This document shows, piece by piece, positions 18,518 through 27,831 of a stretch of 64,000 nt of DNA (positions are counted from its first letter, which is position 1; every line of letters begins with the position of its first letter). The notes beneath the pieces were generated by a model. It saw nothing but the letters and a program-made list of their open reading frames with translations, ran no database searches and was not told where the DNA came from. A program made the position numbers and the translations under genes. Source of the stretch: Poseidonibacter antarcticus (lineage in GTDB: Bacteria > Campylobacterota > Campylobacteria > Campylobacterales > Arcobacteraceae); contig NZ_RCWF01000013.1 of NCBI RefSeq assembly GCF_003667345.1, forward strand, positions 1 through 64,000. The letters are read 5' to 3'.

Positions 18518-19084
18518 TTATTTATCAGAAAATTCAATCTCTTTAGAAAAATAATTCCCTATAATATTATTATTTACTAAACTGCTATTATATTTGGAGC
18601 TATATCTTTGTTTACTTAAATATCTATTTACATAATTTTTATCAAAACTTTTAATTATTTTAGTAAATAAAACTCCTTTATAATCTACAATAAAAGTATC
18701 TTCAAAAGAAGAAAAATAATAAATTAAATTCAAAATATATTTATCATTAATTAAATAAGTATTAAATTCAAAATTTTCTAAATCTATTCTTTCAAGAATA
18801 CGCATACTTTTTATATGATTTTTTTGCTTAAATAAATCATCAAAAAAAGATCTTGGCAATCCATTCCATTGACAAGAGGTATCTAAATTAATATGTTCTA
18901 TAAAAATATCCCCATACTCTATACTCCTACTTTTTACAAGATAAGAATTAGTAGAACACATATCATTTGTAAAATATTTTTTTTCTTTTGTTATATCAAT
19001 ATAATTATTAAGATAATTATATTTAGTGAGGCTACAAGCATTAAAAAAAAGAACAATTAAAATAAAATAAATAAGTTTAAACAT
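18518..19084 (-). CDS. Hypothetical lipoprotein
   Basis: A 188-residue protein with an N-terminal lipoprotein signal (LIVLFFNACSLTKYN, Cys17). The mature part is soluble, rich in Tyr, Asn, Asp and Lys, with no domain that I recognise. Two further Cys (in NDMCSTNSY and DTSCQWNG) could form a periplasmic disulfide. It precedes the His-rich lipoprotein gene on the same strand with a 54-base gap, so the two may be co-transcribed; the NlpC/P60 gene is divergent. Confidence 0.65.
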   Translation of the reverse strand: MFKLIYFILIVLFFNACSLTKYNYLNNYIDITKEKKYFTNDMCSTNSYLVKSRSIEYGDIFIEHINLDTSCQWNGLPRSFFDDLFKQKNHIKSMRILERIDLENFEFNTYLINDKYILNLIYYFSSFEDTFIVDYKGVLFTKIIKSFDKNYVNRYLSKQRYSSKYNSSLVNNNIIGNYFSKEIEFSDK

Positions 19085-19212
19085 AACATCTCTTTAATCA
19101 AAAAATAATCTATTCTTATTATATCACTAAAGAAATTATATAGTATCTATTTTTACAAACAAGATATAACATAAAAAATTTATTTATTAAGTAATAAAAC
19201 GATAAAATTACT

Positions 19213-19218
19213 TATAAT
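19213..19218 (+). promoter_or_regulatory. -10 box for the NlpC/P60 gene
   Basis: TATAAT 20 bases before the ATG at 19239, giving an expected transcription start near 19225 just before the AAGGA ribosome binding site. Confidence 0.5.
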
Positions 19219-19238
19219 TCAAGTATTAAGGATTGATC

Positions 19239-19811
19239 ATGGTTAATAAATCACATTTGGCTTTGCCATTATTTCTATTTTTTATTGGTTGTCAAAATAA
19301 ATCAGATATTTATGTAGATAATACCTTGTACAAAAATAATCCTAATACAAATGCTATTCTTCTAAAAAAAGTTCCTATAATAACTCCAAATGAATATAAA
19401 AAATTAATTGAAGAAGATGAAACTTTAGCAGATGGTGACATAAAAGATATGAATAAAGAATTTATGGACTTTTATAATGAATGGAAAAATGTAAAATATC
19501 GATATGGAGGGAATTCTAAAAAAGGTATAGATTGCTCTGCCTTTACTCAAAGAATTTATAAGGAAAAATTTGATATCAAAATTCCAAGAAGTACTAGAAC
19601 TCAGGTAAAAATTGGTAAAAAAATTAAAAAATCTGAACTTGAACTAGGTGATCTCATTTTCTTTAAAACAGGTAAAATTGACAGACATGTTGGTGTATAT
19701 ATGGGGAATGGTGATTTTATGCATGCATCAATTAAAGGTGTTAAATTTTCAAAACTTAATAAGCCATTTTATAAAAAAGCATATTGGACTTCAAGAAGAA
19801 TTATTTACTAA
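19239..19811 (+). CDS. NlpC/P60-family lipoprotein peptidoglycan hydrolase
   Basis: A 190-residue lipoprotein (LFFIGCQNKSD lipobox, Cys19) with a C-terminal NlpC/P60 cysteine peptidase domain of the Spr/MepS type, which cuts peptide cross-links in peptidoglycan. The catalytic Cys99 is in YGGNSKKGIDCSAFTQRIY, the catalytic His in DRHVGVYMGNGDFMHAS, and the family signature GDLIFFKTG lies between. AAGGA lies 6 bases before the ATG at 19239; a longer TTG-started reading from 19233 is not needed. The gene ends 2 bases from the convergent AEC transporter stop with no terminator between. Confidence 0.92.
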   Translation: MVNKSHLALPLFLFFIGCQNKSDIYVDNTLYKNNPNTNAILLKKVPIITPNEYKKLIEEDETLADGDIKDMNKEFMDFYNEWKNVKYRYGGNSKKGIDCSAFTQRIYKEKFDIKIPRSTRTQVKIGKKIKKSELELGDLIFFKTGKIDRHVGVYMGNGDFMHASIKGVKFSKLNKPFYKKAYWTSRRIIY

Positions 19812-19813
19812 TT

Positions 19814-20740
19814 TTAAAAACCTCCATACAATAACAATGCTATTGGTATATAAATTATAGAAATCAGATTACTAAGTAAAACCGTAAAAGATGCTTTTTG
19901 TGGTTTTGCATTTAGAAGAACTGCTAGCGTTATTGTATTACCAGCAAGTGGTACTATAGAAAATAAAAATAGAACATCATAAATATCTTTACTTAATAAT
20001 CCTAAAAAATTCTTATCAATAAATATTATCAATAGTATACTAGCTGGCCAAAAAATAAATTTGAAAAAATAAGCTATTTTTATATACTTTTTATCCATAT
20101 CTTCTTCAAGATTAAAACCTTTCATTCCCATTCCTAGCATCATCATTCCTAAAATTCCAAATACCCATTTTATAACTTCAAAATATGGTATTACAAATTC
20201 TGGTATTTCAACACCTGAAAAGTTTAATGTAAGTCCTGCAATAAAAGCATAAAGTAGAGGTAATTTTATTATTTTAACTATTGATTGTCTTGCTGTAAAT
20301 GAACCTTTTGCTGTAACAAAGAAACCTGTAGTATTTTCATAAAGCAAAGAAGCTAATGTTGCAAAAATAAATATATTTGCATTTTCTGGTGAGAGCAAAA
20401 TCATAGCAAGAGGAATCCCAAAATATCCAGTATTTCCAGTTCCGCAAGTAAATGCAAGAGTATTAACACTTGCATCTTTCCATTCATTCTTATATCTATA
20501 CAAAATAAAAAAAGCAATACTAGAACCAAATATAAATACAAAAACTGGTAAAAATAAGAGTTGTAAATTAATATCAATAGAAAGTGTCGCAAAAAATATT
20601 ACAACTGGTCCTAATATATAAATAAGAATAAAAGCTACATAATCTCTTCTAACTTTTAAATATCTTGTTAAAATATATCCAAATATAATGTTTGCATATA
20701 AAGGAGAAATTTTTGATAATAATATAAAAAATAAATTCAT
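19814..20740 (-). CDS. AEC-family transporter
   Basis: A 308-residue polytopic membrane protein of the auxin efflux carrier/malonate transporter family, usually exporters or carriers of small organic acids. It has about ten membrane helices in two inverted halves; family landmarks are FTCGTGNTGYFGIPLAMILL near the crossover of the first half and AGNTITLAVLL in the second. The substrate is unknown. No clear Shine-Dalgarno precedes the ATG (the upstream bases read CCACCTA), and a 179-base gap with a hairpin separates it from the operon upstream on the same strand. Confidence 0.87.
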   Translation of the reverse strand: MNLFFILLSKISPLYANIIFGYILTRYLKVRRDYVAFILIYILGPVVIFFATLSIDINLQLLFLPVFVFIFGSSIAFFILYRYKNEWKDASVNTLAFTCGTGNTGYFGIPLAMILLSPENANIFIFATLASLLYENTTGFFVTAKGSFTARQSIVKIIKLPLLYAFIAGLTLNFSGVEIPEFVIPYFEVIKWVFGILGMMMLGMGMKGFNLEEDMDKKYIKIAYFFKFIFWPASILLIIFIDKNFLGLLSKDIYDVLFLFSIVPLAGNTITLAVLLNAKPQKASFTVLLSNLISIIYIPIALLLYGGF

Positions 20741-20831
20741 TAGGTGGTCACTTTTTCATAAGTTTGGCTAATTGTAACGAATAAAAGTAAAAAGAAGGTA
20801 AATACAAATATTTATAAGTTAGGAAGCAGAA

Positions 20832-20854
20832 AGGATACAAATGAGTTTGTACCT
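20832..20854 (-). terminator. Hairpin in the gap before the AEC gene
   Basis: AGG-A-TACAAA and TTTGTA-CCT pair around loop TGAG with one bulged base. It lies 66 bases past the stop of the 20920-22209 gene; on the minus strand it is followed by TTTCTGCTT. It could terminate the upstream operon. The remaining bases of the gap 20741-20919 show no ORF. Confidence 0.35.
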
Positions 20855-20919
20855 ACCTCTTTTACATTAAAACTATAGCATAGTTGTGTGATAATTATAT
20901 GATAATTGTATTATTTTTT

Positions 20920-22209
20920 CTACAATTGTAAATATTTTGATAAAAGAAATAAAAATAAAACGCAAATAAAATACATTTTAAGTGCATAAAATATATTTAG
21001 TTTGAATATTCTTGAACCTTTCACATTATATCTTGCAACAATTGTTAAATTTAATCCACTAAATGGAGATGTTGAAACTGTTGTAGACCAAGCCATTAAA
21101 AAAGTAACTGCAAGAAGTGTATGATTTACATTACTTAAAAAATCTCCAATTATTGCAATTGTAATAATTGGATGGATACCTACAAAAGCTAAAATAATAA
21201 ATATTCCTAAAAGAATTGAAGCTATAAACCAATCAAATGTTTCAAAAGGAAGAGGAAGATTTAAACCAATTAAAATAGCGCTAACTGACATTCCAAACAT
21301 TCCAGCAACTAAAAATAGTGATATTTCCATTTTCATATTTGGTAATTCTTTACTTATATGATTAGTTAACTTTAAAACTGAATTTTTTAAACCTTCTTTA
21401 ATTGGTAAAACAATTAATGTAAGCAATAAAGCAAAAGATGCAACTAAAATAATCACTTTAATATCAGGATAAAAATGATTAGTAAGTAAAACTAAAAAAG
21501 CCAAGCAAAGAGGTAAATATAAATTATCAAAAGATAAGGGATAACCACTAAATTCTTTTATTTTAAACTCTTTATTTTTAATTACTTCATAATATGAAAT
21601 TAAAAAAGTGATTATACTTAAAAAAATACCATTTATTAAAACAATAGAAGTTGATAAATTTGGTGTATATGTAATAGCAGCAGCAAAAGCTACGAAAAAT
21701 GGAGACCAGTATGCATCTGATGCAAATGCTCTTGTTAAAAGAACTATTTGTGCATTTGTCAAAGGAGCTTTTTTATATAGTTTATCTGCTACAAGAATTA
21801 AAGAAGAAAGATTAATCACTGAACCAAATAAGTGAACACCTAAATATGTTTTGAAAAAAGATAACTTTCCTTTTGGTAGCTTATCTTCTTTATCTATTTT
21901 AGGAATTGCTATAAGTCTTAAAAAAGCAACTCCAATAAGTAAGGTTAATAAATATTGATTTACAGTAAACACTTTTACTATATTTATTTCAAAACCATTA
22001 AGATAAGAAATTAAAAAAGTGATTAGACTTAAAGAAAAAAGTATTATTATCATCTTCTTGTTTTTTATAGAAAAGAATAAAAGAAAAAGTGAAATCCATG
22101 CTAAAAATCCTGAATATATCAATAAATCATTATTATAAAAGTATGCAAAAATACTAGATAAAAAAGATAAAAAGATTAATACACCTGAAATACTTGTAAT
22201 CATATTCAT
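20920..22209 (-). CDS. Polytopic membrane protein, possible anion transporter
   Basis: A 429-residue protein made almost wholly of about twelve membrane helices. I do not recognise the exact family. The two halves each hold a polar re-entrant-like segment, TRAFASDAYWSPFFVAFAA in the first and AWSTTVSTSPFSGLNLTI in the second, with the Ser/Thr/Gly-rich character seen in ion-transporter superfamily (ArsB/NhaD/DASS-like) proteins, so a secondary transporter of an anion or organic acid is the best guess. AGGT lies about 7 bases before the ATG. It follows the EamA transporter gene by 7 bases and is the third gene of a panE-like/EamA/this-protein run. Confidence 0.6.
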   Translation of the reverse strand: MNMITSISGVLIFLSFLSSIFAYFYNNDLLIYSGFLAWISLFLLFFSIKNKKMIIILFSLSLITFLISYLNGFEINIVKVFTVNQYLLTLLIGVAFLRLIAIPKIDKEDKLPKGKLSFFKTYLGVHLFGSVINLSSLILVADKLYKKAPLTNAQIVLLTRAFASDAYWSPFFVAFAAAITYTPNLSTSIVLINGIFLSIITFLISYYEVIKNKEFKIKEFSGYPLSFDNLYLPLCLAFLVLLTNHFYPDIKVIILVASFALLLTLIVLPIKEGLKNSVLKLTNHISKELPNMKMEISLFLVAGMFGMSVSAILIGLNLPLPFETFDWFIASILLGIFIILAFVGIHPIITIAIIGDFLSNVNHTLLAVTFLMAWSTTVSTSPFSGLNLTIVARYNVKGSRIFKLNIFYALKMYFICVLFLFLLSKYLQL

Positions 22210-22216
22210 AATTTAC

Positions 22217-23098
22217 CTAACTTTTTTTTAAAAAAATTGATAAATAAATACCAAGACCTATAAATAAAATACCAAAGATATGATAAACCTCTAATCTTTC
22301 ACCTAAAAATAAATAGGCTAATATAGCACCAAATATTGGCATCAAGTGTGTAAATTGACCTGCTTTGTTTGCACCAATTTGAGCAATCGCTGTATTCCAA
22401 AAATAAAATGATAATAATGATGGAAAAACAACAATATAAATAAGTGAATAAAGAACTTTAGCATTTTCAAAATGACTAAATTCTAAGCTATAACCAGCAT
22501 AAAAATAAACAATAGCTAGTATAATAATACCAATAAACACAGTTATACTTAAGAAATCTAAAGCATTTAATTCTTTTGGTTTATATTTTAGAAGAACTGT
22601 ATATAAAGCCCAATTAAGACATGCGAAAAGTATCCATAAATCTCCATGCGTAAACTCTAAAGTTATAATATTTTCTAAACTACCTTTTAAAATTAAAAAT
22701 ATAACTCCTAATGTTGAAAGAAGTATTCCCAAAGCTTGGATTTTTGTTATAGAAGTTTTTAGTATTATTGAGGATAAAACAATAATCATAATTGGAATAC
22801 TTGAATTAATCAATAAAGCATTTGTAGCTGTTGTTGTTTGTAATCCAAGATATAAAAATGTATTAAACCCAGAAATCCCAATAATCCCAAAAATTAAAAG
22901 AATAAGATATTCTTTTTTAAAAATATTCATAATATGTTTAAATCTATATATCAAATATGGTAACAAAATTAAAGCAACAAAAAACCATCTAAAAAAAGAT
23001 AACTCAATTGCTGATATTTCTGTTGAAACCATACGACCAAAGACAAAATTTCCAGACCAAAATAAAACAGCAAGTGTTAAGAAAATCATATATTTCAT
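22217..23098 (-). CDS. EamA (DMT) family transporter
   Basis: A 293-residue protein with ten predicted membrane helices in two EamA repeats (about residues 1-135 and 145-290). Repeat landmarks are LFWSGNFVFGRMVSTEISAIELSFFRW split across the first two helices and ANKAGQFTHLMPIFGAILAY in the second repeat. The family exports amino acids, nucleosides or other metabolites; no substrate can be assigned. It begins one base after the PanE-like reductase stop and ends 7 bases before the next membrane protein, so the three are co-transcribed. Confidence 0.9.
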   Translation of the reverse strand: MKYMIFLTLAVLFWSGNFVFGRMVSTEISAIELSFFRWFFVALILLPYLIYRFKHIMNIFKKEYLILLIFGIIGISGFNTFLYLGLQTTTATNALLINSSIPIMIIVLSSIILKTSITKIQALGILLSTLGVIFLILKGSLENIITLEFTHGDLWILFACLNWALYTVLLKYKPKELNALDFLSITVFIGIIILAIVYFYAGYSLEFSHFENAKVLYSLIYIVVFPSLLSFYFWNTAIAQIGANKAGQFTHLMPIFGAILAYLFLGERLEVYHIFGILFIGLGIYLSIFLKKS

Positions 23099-23099
23099 A

Positions 23100-24053
23100 T
23101 TAATGCTCTAAAGCTCTTTTTTTATTATATGTATATTCTAATATAGTAGAAATTGTTCTAGTATAAGGAGCATCTAATCCTTGTTTTTCACAATTTTTTA
23201 TAACAACACCACAAATTTCATCAAGTTCTATATCTCTGTTATGTTCAGTATCAATTAACATTGAAGGTTTTATTGATTCAAAGTTTGTCATAAGTTTGAA
23301 CATTTTATCAGCACCCTCTTTTGATATATTAACTCCAACTGCTTTTGAAGCAAGTGCAGCCTCAAGCATAAGTCCATAAATTAATTTTGAAGTTTTTTCA
23401 TTATTTATTAATATTCCTGATTCTTCATGTAATAATGCACAAATAGCATTTACTCCATTGTTAATAATTAACTTCGTCCATAACTCTAGTCTTATCTTAT
23501 GCGTTAAAATAGTAGTAGTTTTTGTTTTATCTAACTCTTTTTTTAGATTTTCTAAAAACTCTTTATTTTTATCATTTGGATATAGTGCACCTAGTATTGT
23601 CTGTACCTCACCTGTAGCATCAACTAAACCTAACTTAATAGTATGAGTAGCAATAAGTCTTGTTAGTCCTCCAATAACATAATCAGGACAATAATATTCA
23701 GCCATAATATCTTCATTTTCAACACCATTTTGCAATGAAACAAAATATGGTATATCTTTACAATCTTCTGTCCAAGTAGCTAAACTTTGTGAGATACTTT
23801 TTGTGCTCATAGATTTTGTTGCTAAAAAAACAACATTTATATCTTTTGGATTTAATTCTTGTAATTCTTCCATACTTATAGTATCTATTTTATCTTCAAT
23901 TATATAATTTGGATGAACTAGCTTCATTTTATATTTTCTTAAATATTCTAAATTTTTTCCTCTAGCTACAAATTTAACATTATGACCAATATTATGTAAA
24001 ATCATTCCATAAAAAGCGCCAACTCCACCTGCTCCAATAACAATTATATTCAT
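23100..24053 (-). CDS. 2-dehydropantoate 2-reductase family protein
   Basis: A 317-residue NADPH-dependent reductase of the ApbA/PanE family, which reduces ketopantoate to pantoate in coenzyme A synthesis. The N-terminal Rossmann fold starts MNIIVIGAGGVGAFYGMILH, followed by FVARGKNLEYLRK; the C-terminal helical domain has the catalytic Lys segment IRLELWTKLIINNGVNAICALL and the final HNRDIELDEICGVV. Length fits the family. Because it leads an operon with two transporters rather than pantothenate genes, it could be a paralogue acting on another 2-oxo acid; I therefore give no gene symbol. Confidence 0.85.
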   Translation of the reverse strand: MNIIVIGAGGVGAFYGMILHNIGHNVKFVARGKNLEYLRKYKMKLVHPNYIIEDKIDTISMEELQELNPKDINVVFLATKSMSTKSISQSLATWTEDCKDIPYFVSLQNGVENEDIMAEYYCPDYVIGGLTRLIATHTIKLGLVDATGEVQTILGALYPNDKNKEFLENLKKELDKTKTTTILTHKIRLELWTKLIINNGVNAICALLHEESGILINNEKTSKLIYGLMLEAALASKAVGVNISKEGADKMFKLMTNFESIKPSMLIDTEHNRDIELDEICGVVIKNCEKQGLDAPYTRTISTILEYTYNKKRALEH

Positions 24054-24110
24054 ATTTTATTCCTATATAACATATTTATATTTTTAAAACGATATTATAT
24101 ACAAATTGTG

Positions 24111-24116
24111 TATAAT
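24111..24116 (+). promoter_or_regulatory. -10 box for maf
   Basis: TATAAT 20 bases before the TTG start at 24136. It overlaps the upstream part of the reading frame that begins at 24106, which argues against that longer start. Confidence 0.5.
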
Positions 24117-24135
24117 CCAAATAAAAAGGAATATC

Positions 24136-24681
24136 TTGATTAGACTTGGTTCAAATTCACCTACGAGAGCTTTAATACTAAAGAATGCAAATATAAATTT
24201 TATTCAAAATGGCGGAACTTTTGATGAAGATAGTATAAAAACAACAAATCCAAAATCTTTTTGTTATGAAGCAACAAAAGGAAAATTTGAAGAATTATAT
24301 AAAAAATATGGTGTAAAACAGATGCCACTTTTAGTTGCAGATAGTGTGGTTACTTCAAATGGTTTACTTCTTAGAAAAGCAAAAGATAAAAATGATGCAA
24401 GAAGAATGTTAGAAATTCAAAGTGGCAATAAAACATCAGTAATTACATGTATGATTTATAAATCACAAGAAAAAGAAATTATTGATGTTTCAATTACTAC
24501 ATATTTATTTGAAAAATTTAATCAAAATCATATGAATGAATATATAAACTCAGGTGAGTGTTTTGGAAAAGCAGGAGCTATTATGGTTGAGGGATTTTGT
24601 AAACCATATATAAAAAGTGTACAAGGATATGAAAGTACAGCAATGGGTCTTTGTGTTGAGAAATTAAAAGCTTATATATGA
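24136..24681 (+). CDS. maf: Maf-family nucleotide pyrophosphatase
   Basis: Maf proteins hydrolyse non-canonical or modified nucleoside triphosphates and were linked to septum formation. I start it at the TTG at 24136, which gives MIRLGSNSPTRALIL, the expected family N-terminus with the SNSPTR motif, and has AAGGA 5 bases upstream. The product is 181 residues. Further motifs are FCYEATKGKFEELY, the metal-binding VADSVVTSNG, LLRKAKDKNDARRML, and GYESTAMGLCVEKL near the C-terminus. The stop overlaps the L,D-transpeptidase start by 4 bases (ATGA), so the two cell-envelope and division related genes are co-translated. Confidence 0.9.
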   Translation: MIRLGSNSPTRALILKNANINFIQNGGTFDEDSIKTTNPKSFCYEATKGKFEELYKKYGVKQMPLLVADSVVTSNGLLLRKAKDKNDARRMLEIQSGNKTSVITCMIYKSQEKEIIDVSITTYLFEKFNQNHMNEYINSGECFGKAGAIMVEGFCKPYIKSVQGYESTAMGLCVEKLKAYI

Positions 24682-26000
24682 AAATTATAAAAATATTAGC
24701 TAGTATTTTCTTAATTATTTTTTTTACAGCTTGTAGTAGTAAAATAGCTGATAAGAATCAAATGAAATTAAAAAATAGCCAAAATACTATATTTGCAGAA
24801 CAAGAAGCTATAATAAAAGATATTTCTGGATTAACCTATAAAGAAGTTGAATTTCTAGAAATATTACAAAGTGATAAATATGCCTCTTTATGTGGAAGCA
24901 AAGATGAGTTTCATAAAATTCTACATTTACCAAATAATTATAAAAAATCTAAAAAACTAGAGGAACTTTTTTATACTTATACAAAAAATTTAAGTAATTC
25001 ATGTATTAATCAAAGTGCATTTAAAAAGCAATTAAAACAAAAAAAATATAAAGATTTAAATCAGGATTATGAAGTTTATAATGTAAATATAAATAAATCT
25101 AAGTTATTAAAAAAGTATCATTCAGATATTCCAATTAAAGATATTTTAGATAAATATGCACCAAGACACCCACAATTTTTTGAATTAATAAAAAAACTTG
25201 ATAAAAATTCATTGTCACAAGAAAAGTACAATAAATTAAGACTAAATATAGAAAGACTTAAACTTTTAAAGTATTCTAATAGTAATAATTTTATTCAATT
25301 AAATATTCCTACACATAATTTCACTTTTTATGAAGATGGGAAAAAAACAAAAAGTTTTGGGACTGTTGTAGGAGATAAAAATACTCAAACTCCTATACTT
25401 TCGAGTAAATTAGTATATTTTATAGTTAATCCTACATGGAATATCCCTGATTCAATCGCTAAAAAATCGATTATACCAAAAGCTTTAAAAGATAAAAACT
25501 ATCTTAAAAAGAAAAATATTGTAATAAGAAAGAGCTACAAACTAAGCTCTAAAAAATATACATTTAAAGATATAAAATGGAAAAAATATTTAAAGACAAA
25601 TGTTAAGTATATTCCATATAAATTTATTCAACTTCCATCAAATACAAATGGAATGGGAAGAATGAAGTTTATTTTTCCAAATAATTATGCTGTTTATATG
25701 CACGATACAATAGGGACATGGAGATTTAAATCAAGTAAGCAAAAGATTAGATTTACAAGTCATGGTTGTGTTAGATTAGAACATCCATTAAGTTTAATGA
25801 AATACTTATCTAAAAATTATACAAAGTATTCATATACTAAAATCAGAAAAATTTATGATAGTAAAAAAACTGATACAATTAGATTAAATAAAAAACTTCC
25901 TATTCATTTAACATATCAAACTGTTCAAATTAATAATGGTAAATTGTCATTTTATAATGATGTTTATGGATATGATAAAATTCAGAAGTTAAACTTCTAG
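24678..26000 (+). CDS. L,D-transpeptidase (YkuD family) lipoprotein
   Basis: A 440-residue putative lipoprotein (lipobox IIFFTACSSK, Cys19) that would act in the periplasm on peptidoglycan. The C-terminal half has the YkuD catalytic domain: MKFIFPNNYAVYMHDTIG, then TSHGCVRLEHP with nucleophile Cys364. The segment before it (VVGDKNTQTPILSSKLVYFIVNPTWNIP split over two strands) is typical of the YcbB/LdtD type. The roughly 200-residue N-terminal part is Lys-rich and without a recognised domain; the protein is shorter than E. coli YcbB. It overlaps maf by 4 bases and ends in a small hairpin facing the convergent dxs gene. Confidence 0.9.
   Translation: MKIIKILASIFLIIFFTACSSKIADKNQMKLKNSQNTIFAEQEAIIKDISGLTYKEVEFLEILQSDKYASLCGSKDEFHKILHLPNNYKKSKKLEELFYTYTKNLSNSCINQSAFKKQLKQKKYKDLNQDYEVYNVNINKSKLLKKYHSDIPIKDILDKYAPRHPQFFELIKKLDKNSLSQEKYNKLRLNIERLKLLKYSNSNNFIQLNIPTHNFTFYEDGKKTKSFGTVVGDKNTQTPILSSKLVYFIVNPTWNIPDSIAKKSIIPKALKDKNYLKKKNIVIRKSYKLSSKKYTFKDIKWKKYLKTNVKYIPYKFIQLPSNTNGMGRMKFIFPNNYAVYMHDTIGTWRFKSSKQKIRFTSHGCVRLEHPLSLMKYLSKNYTKYSYTKIRKIYDSKKTDTIRLNKKLPIHLTYQTVQINNGKLSFYNDVYGYDKIQKLNF
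25984..25998 (+). terminator. Short hairpin at the 3' end of the L,D-transpeptidase gene
   Basis: AGAAGT and ACTTCT form a 6-bp stem with loop TAA, followed by AGGTTTTAT. The hairpin overlaps the stop codon at 25998-26000. It is the only terminator candidate in the 11-base gap to the convergent dxs. Confidence 0.4.
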
Positions 26001-26011
26001 GTTTTATCTAG

Positions 26012-27817
26012 TTATTTTATTTTTTCTACTAATTGAAAAGGCAAGAGACCTAAGCTTTCTTCAACAACTTTAGTATCTCCATGATCTATAAAATCATCTT
26101 TATATTCAAAAGATACAAGCTTTACATTAGAGATATTTTCATCATTTAAAAACTCTAAAATTGCACTTCCTACTCCACCTTGTTTTTGTGAATCAGAGAA
26201 TACATACCATTCATCATATTTTGAAGCTAAATCTTTTAAACACTCAGCATCTAACGGTTTTACAAATCTTAAATCTACAATCGCAATATCATCTTTATGA
26301 AGTTTTGCAGTTTCACATGCTCTTCCAACAGCTGCACCATAAGCAATAAATAGTTTTGAAGATTTCCCCTCTTTTAATACTTGAGCTTTTCCTAATTCAA
26401 ATGGGGTAAAAGGAAAATCAACAGGAGTAAAAGCACCTCTTGGATATCTAATAGCACTTGGACTTGTTAATGTATAAGCAAATGATAAACCATCTATTAA
26501 AGTTTTGTCATCTCTTGGAGCGAAAACAATCATATTAGGAATAAATCTTAAATATGAAATATCAAAAGCACCTTGATGAGTTTCTCCATCATTTCCTACA
26601 ATCCCTGCTCTATCAATTGCAAATACAACTGGCAAATCTAAAAGACAAACATCATGAATTATCTGATCAAAACCACGTTGAAGAAAAGTTGAATAAATAG
26701 TAATAAAAGGTTTAAAACCTTCTTTTGCCATTGCTGCCATTGAAGTAACCGCGTGTTGTTCTGCAATTGCCACATCCCAGAATCTTGTTGGGAATTTTTC
26801 CATAAGTTTGTTTATACCTGTACCACTAGGCATTGCAGCAGTAACACCTACAATATTTTCATGTTTACATGCAAGATCACATAAAGCATCTGCAAAAACT
26901 GCAGTAGCAGCTTTAGGAGAGGCTTTTTTAATAAATACTCCATCTTTTACATTAAAAGGACCAACACCATGCCAACGTTCATGTTGACCTTCAGCTATTG
27001 CATAACCTTTCCCTTTTATAGTTCTTGCATGAACAATAACTGGTTTTTTCATATCTTTTGCAAGTTGTAATGTATCAATAACTTCGTCAATATGGTGACC
27101 ATCTATAGGACCTATATAATCAATACCCATTTCTTCAAATAAAATACCTGGAGTAATAAGCTTCATAGCTTCTTCCATTCTTTTAGCAATATAAGTAGTG
27201 CCTTCTGGCATATTATTTTTTATAAAAGAATCAACTCTACCTTTAAAACCTTGATATGTTTTACCTGCAAGTAGTTTAGAAAGATGCTTTGAAATTGCAC
27301 CAATTGGTTTTGCAATTGACATTTCATTATCATTTAAAATAATTACAACAGGAAGTTTTATATCTCCTAATTCATTTAAAGCTTCATAAACCATTCCCGC
27401 ACTCAAAGAACCATCACCAATCATTACAACAGGGACTCTATCTTCTTTTTTAAGTTTAATTGCCTTAGCAGCTCCAACAGCAAGTGATATTGAAGTTGAA
27501 CTATGTCCTGCTACAAAATAATCTGCATCAGATTCATTTGGTTTTGTAAAGCCACTTAGTCCTCCAAATTGTCTTACTGTTTCAAACTCATCCCAACGTT
27601 CTGTTAATAGTTTATGTGGATAACATTGATGAGAAACATCAAATATAAAAGGATCACTATACGCATCAAAAACCTTATGCATCCCTATAGTTAATTCAAC
27701 TGCACCCAACGTAGAAGAAAAATGTCCACCCTTTCTTGATACAACATCAATAATTCTATCTCTGATGTCTTGAGCTAAAACTTCTAATTCTTCTAGTGAT
27801 TTATCTTTTATATTCAT
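26012..27817 (-). CDS. dxs: 1-deoxy-D-xylulose-5-phosphate synthase
   Basis: Dxs condenses pyruvate and glyceraldehyde 3-phosphate using thiamine diphosphate, the first step of the non-mevalonate isoprenoid pathway and a source for pyridoxine and thiamine. The 601-residue protein shows the N-terminal SRKGGHFSSTLGAVELT with the proton-transfer His, the ThDP motif GDGSLSAGMVYEALNELG...LNDNEMSI, and the pyrimidine domain EQHAVTSMAAMA plus DRAGIVGNDGETHQG. It is the last gene of lysA-pheA-hisC-dxs; 14 bases separate it from hisC. Confidence 0.97.
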   Translation of the reverse strand: MNIKDKSLEELEVLAQDIRDRIIDVVSRKGGHFSSTLGAVELTIGMHKVFDAYSDPFIFDVSHQCYPHKLLTERWDEFETVRQFGGLSGFTKPNESDADYFVAGHSSTSISLAVGAAKAIKLKKEDRVPVVMIGDGSLSAGMVYEALNELGDIKLPVVIILNDNEMSIAKPIGAISKHLSKLLAGKTYQGFKGRVDSFIKNNMPEGTTYIAKRMEEAMKLITPGILFEEMGIDYIGPIDGHHIDEVIDTLQLAKDMKKPVIVHARTIKGKGYAIAEGQHERWHGVGPFNVKDGVFIKKASPKAATAVFADALCDLACKHENIVGVTAAMPSGTGINKLMEKFPTRFWDVAIAEQHAVTSMAAMAKEGFKPFITIYSTFLQRGFDQIIHDVCLLDLPVVFAIDRAGIVGNDGETHQGAFDISYLRFIPNMIVFAPRDDKTLIDGLSFAYTLTSPSAIRYPRGAFTPVDFPFTPFELGKAQVLKEGKSSKLFIAYGAAVGRACETAKLHKDDIAIVDLRFVKPLDAECLKDLASKYDEWYVFSDSQKQGGVGSAILEFLNDENISNVKLVSFEYKDDFIDHGDTKVVEESLGLLPFQLVEKIK

Positions 27818-27831
27818 ATTTTATCCAAGGT

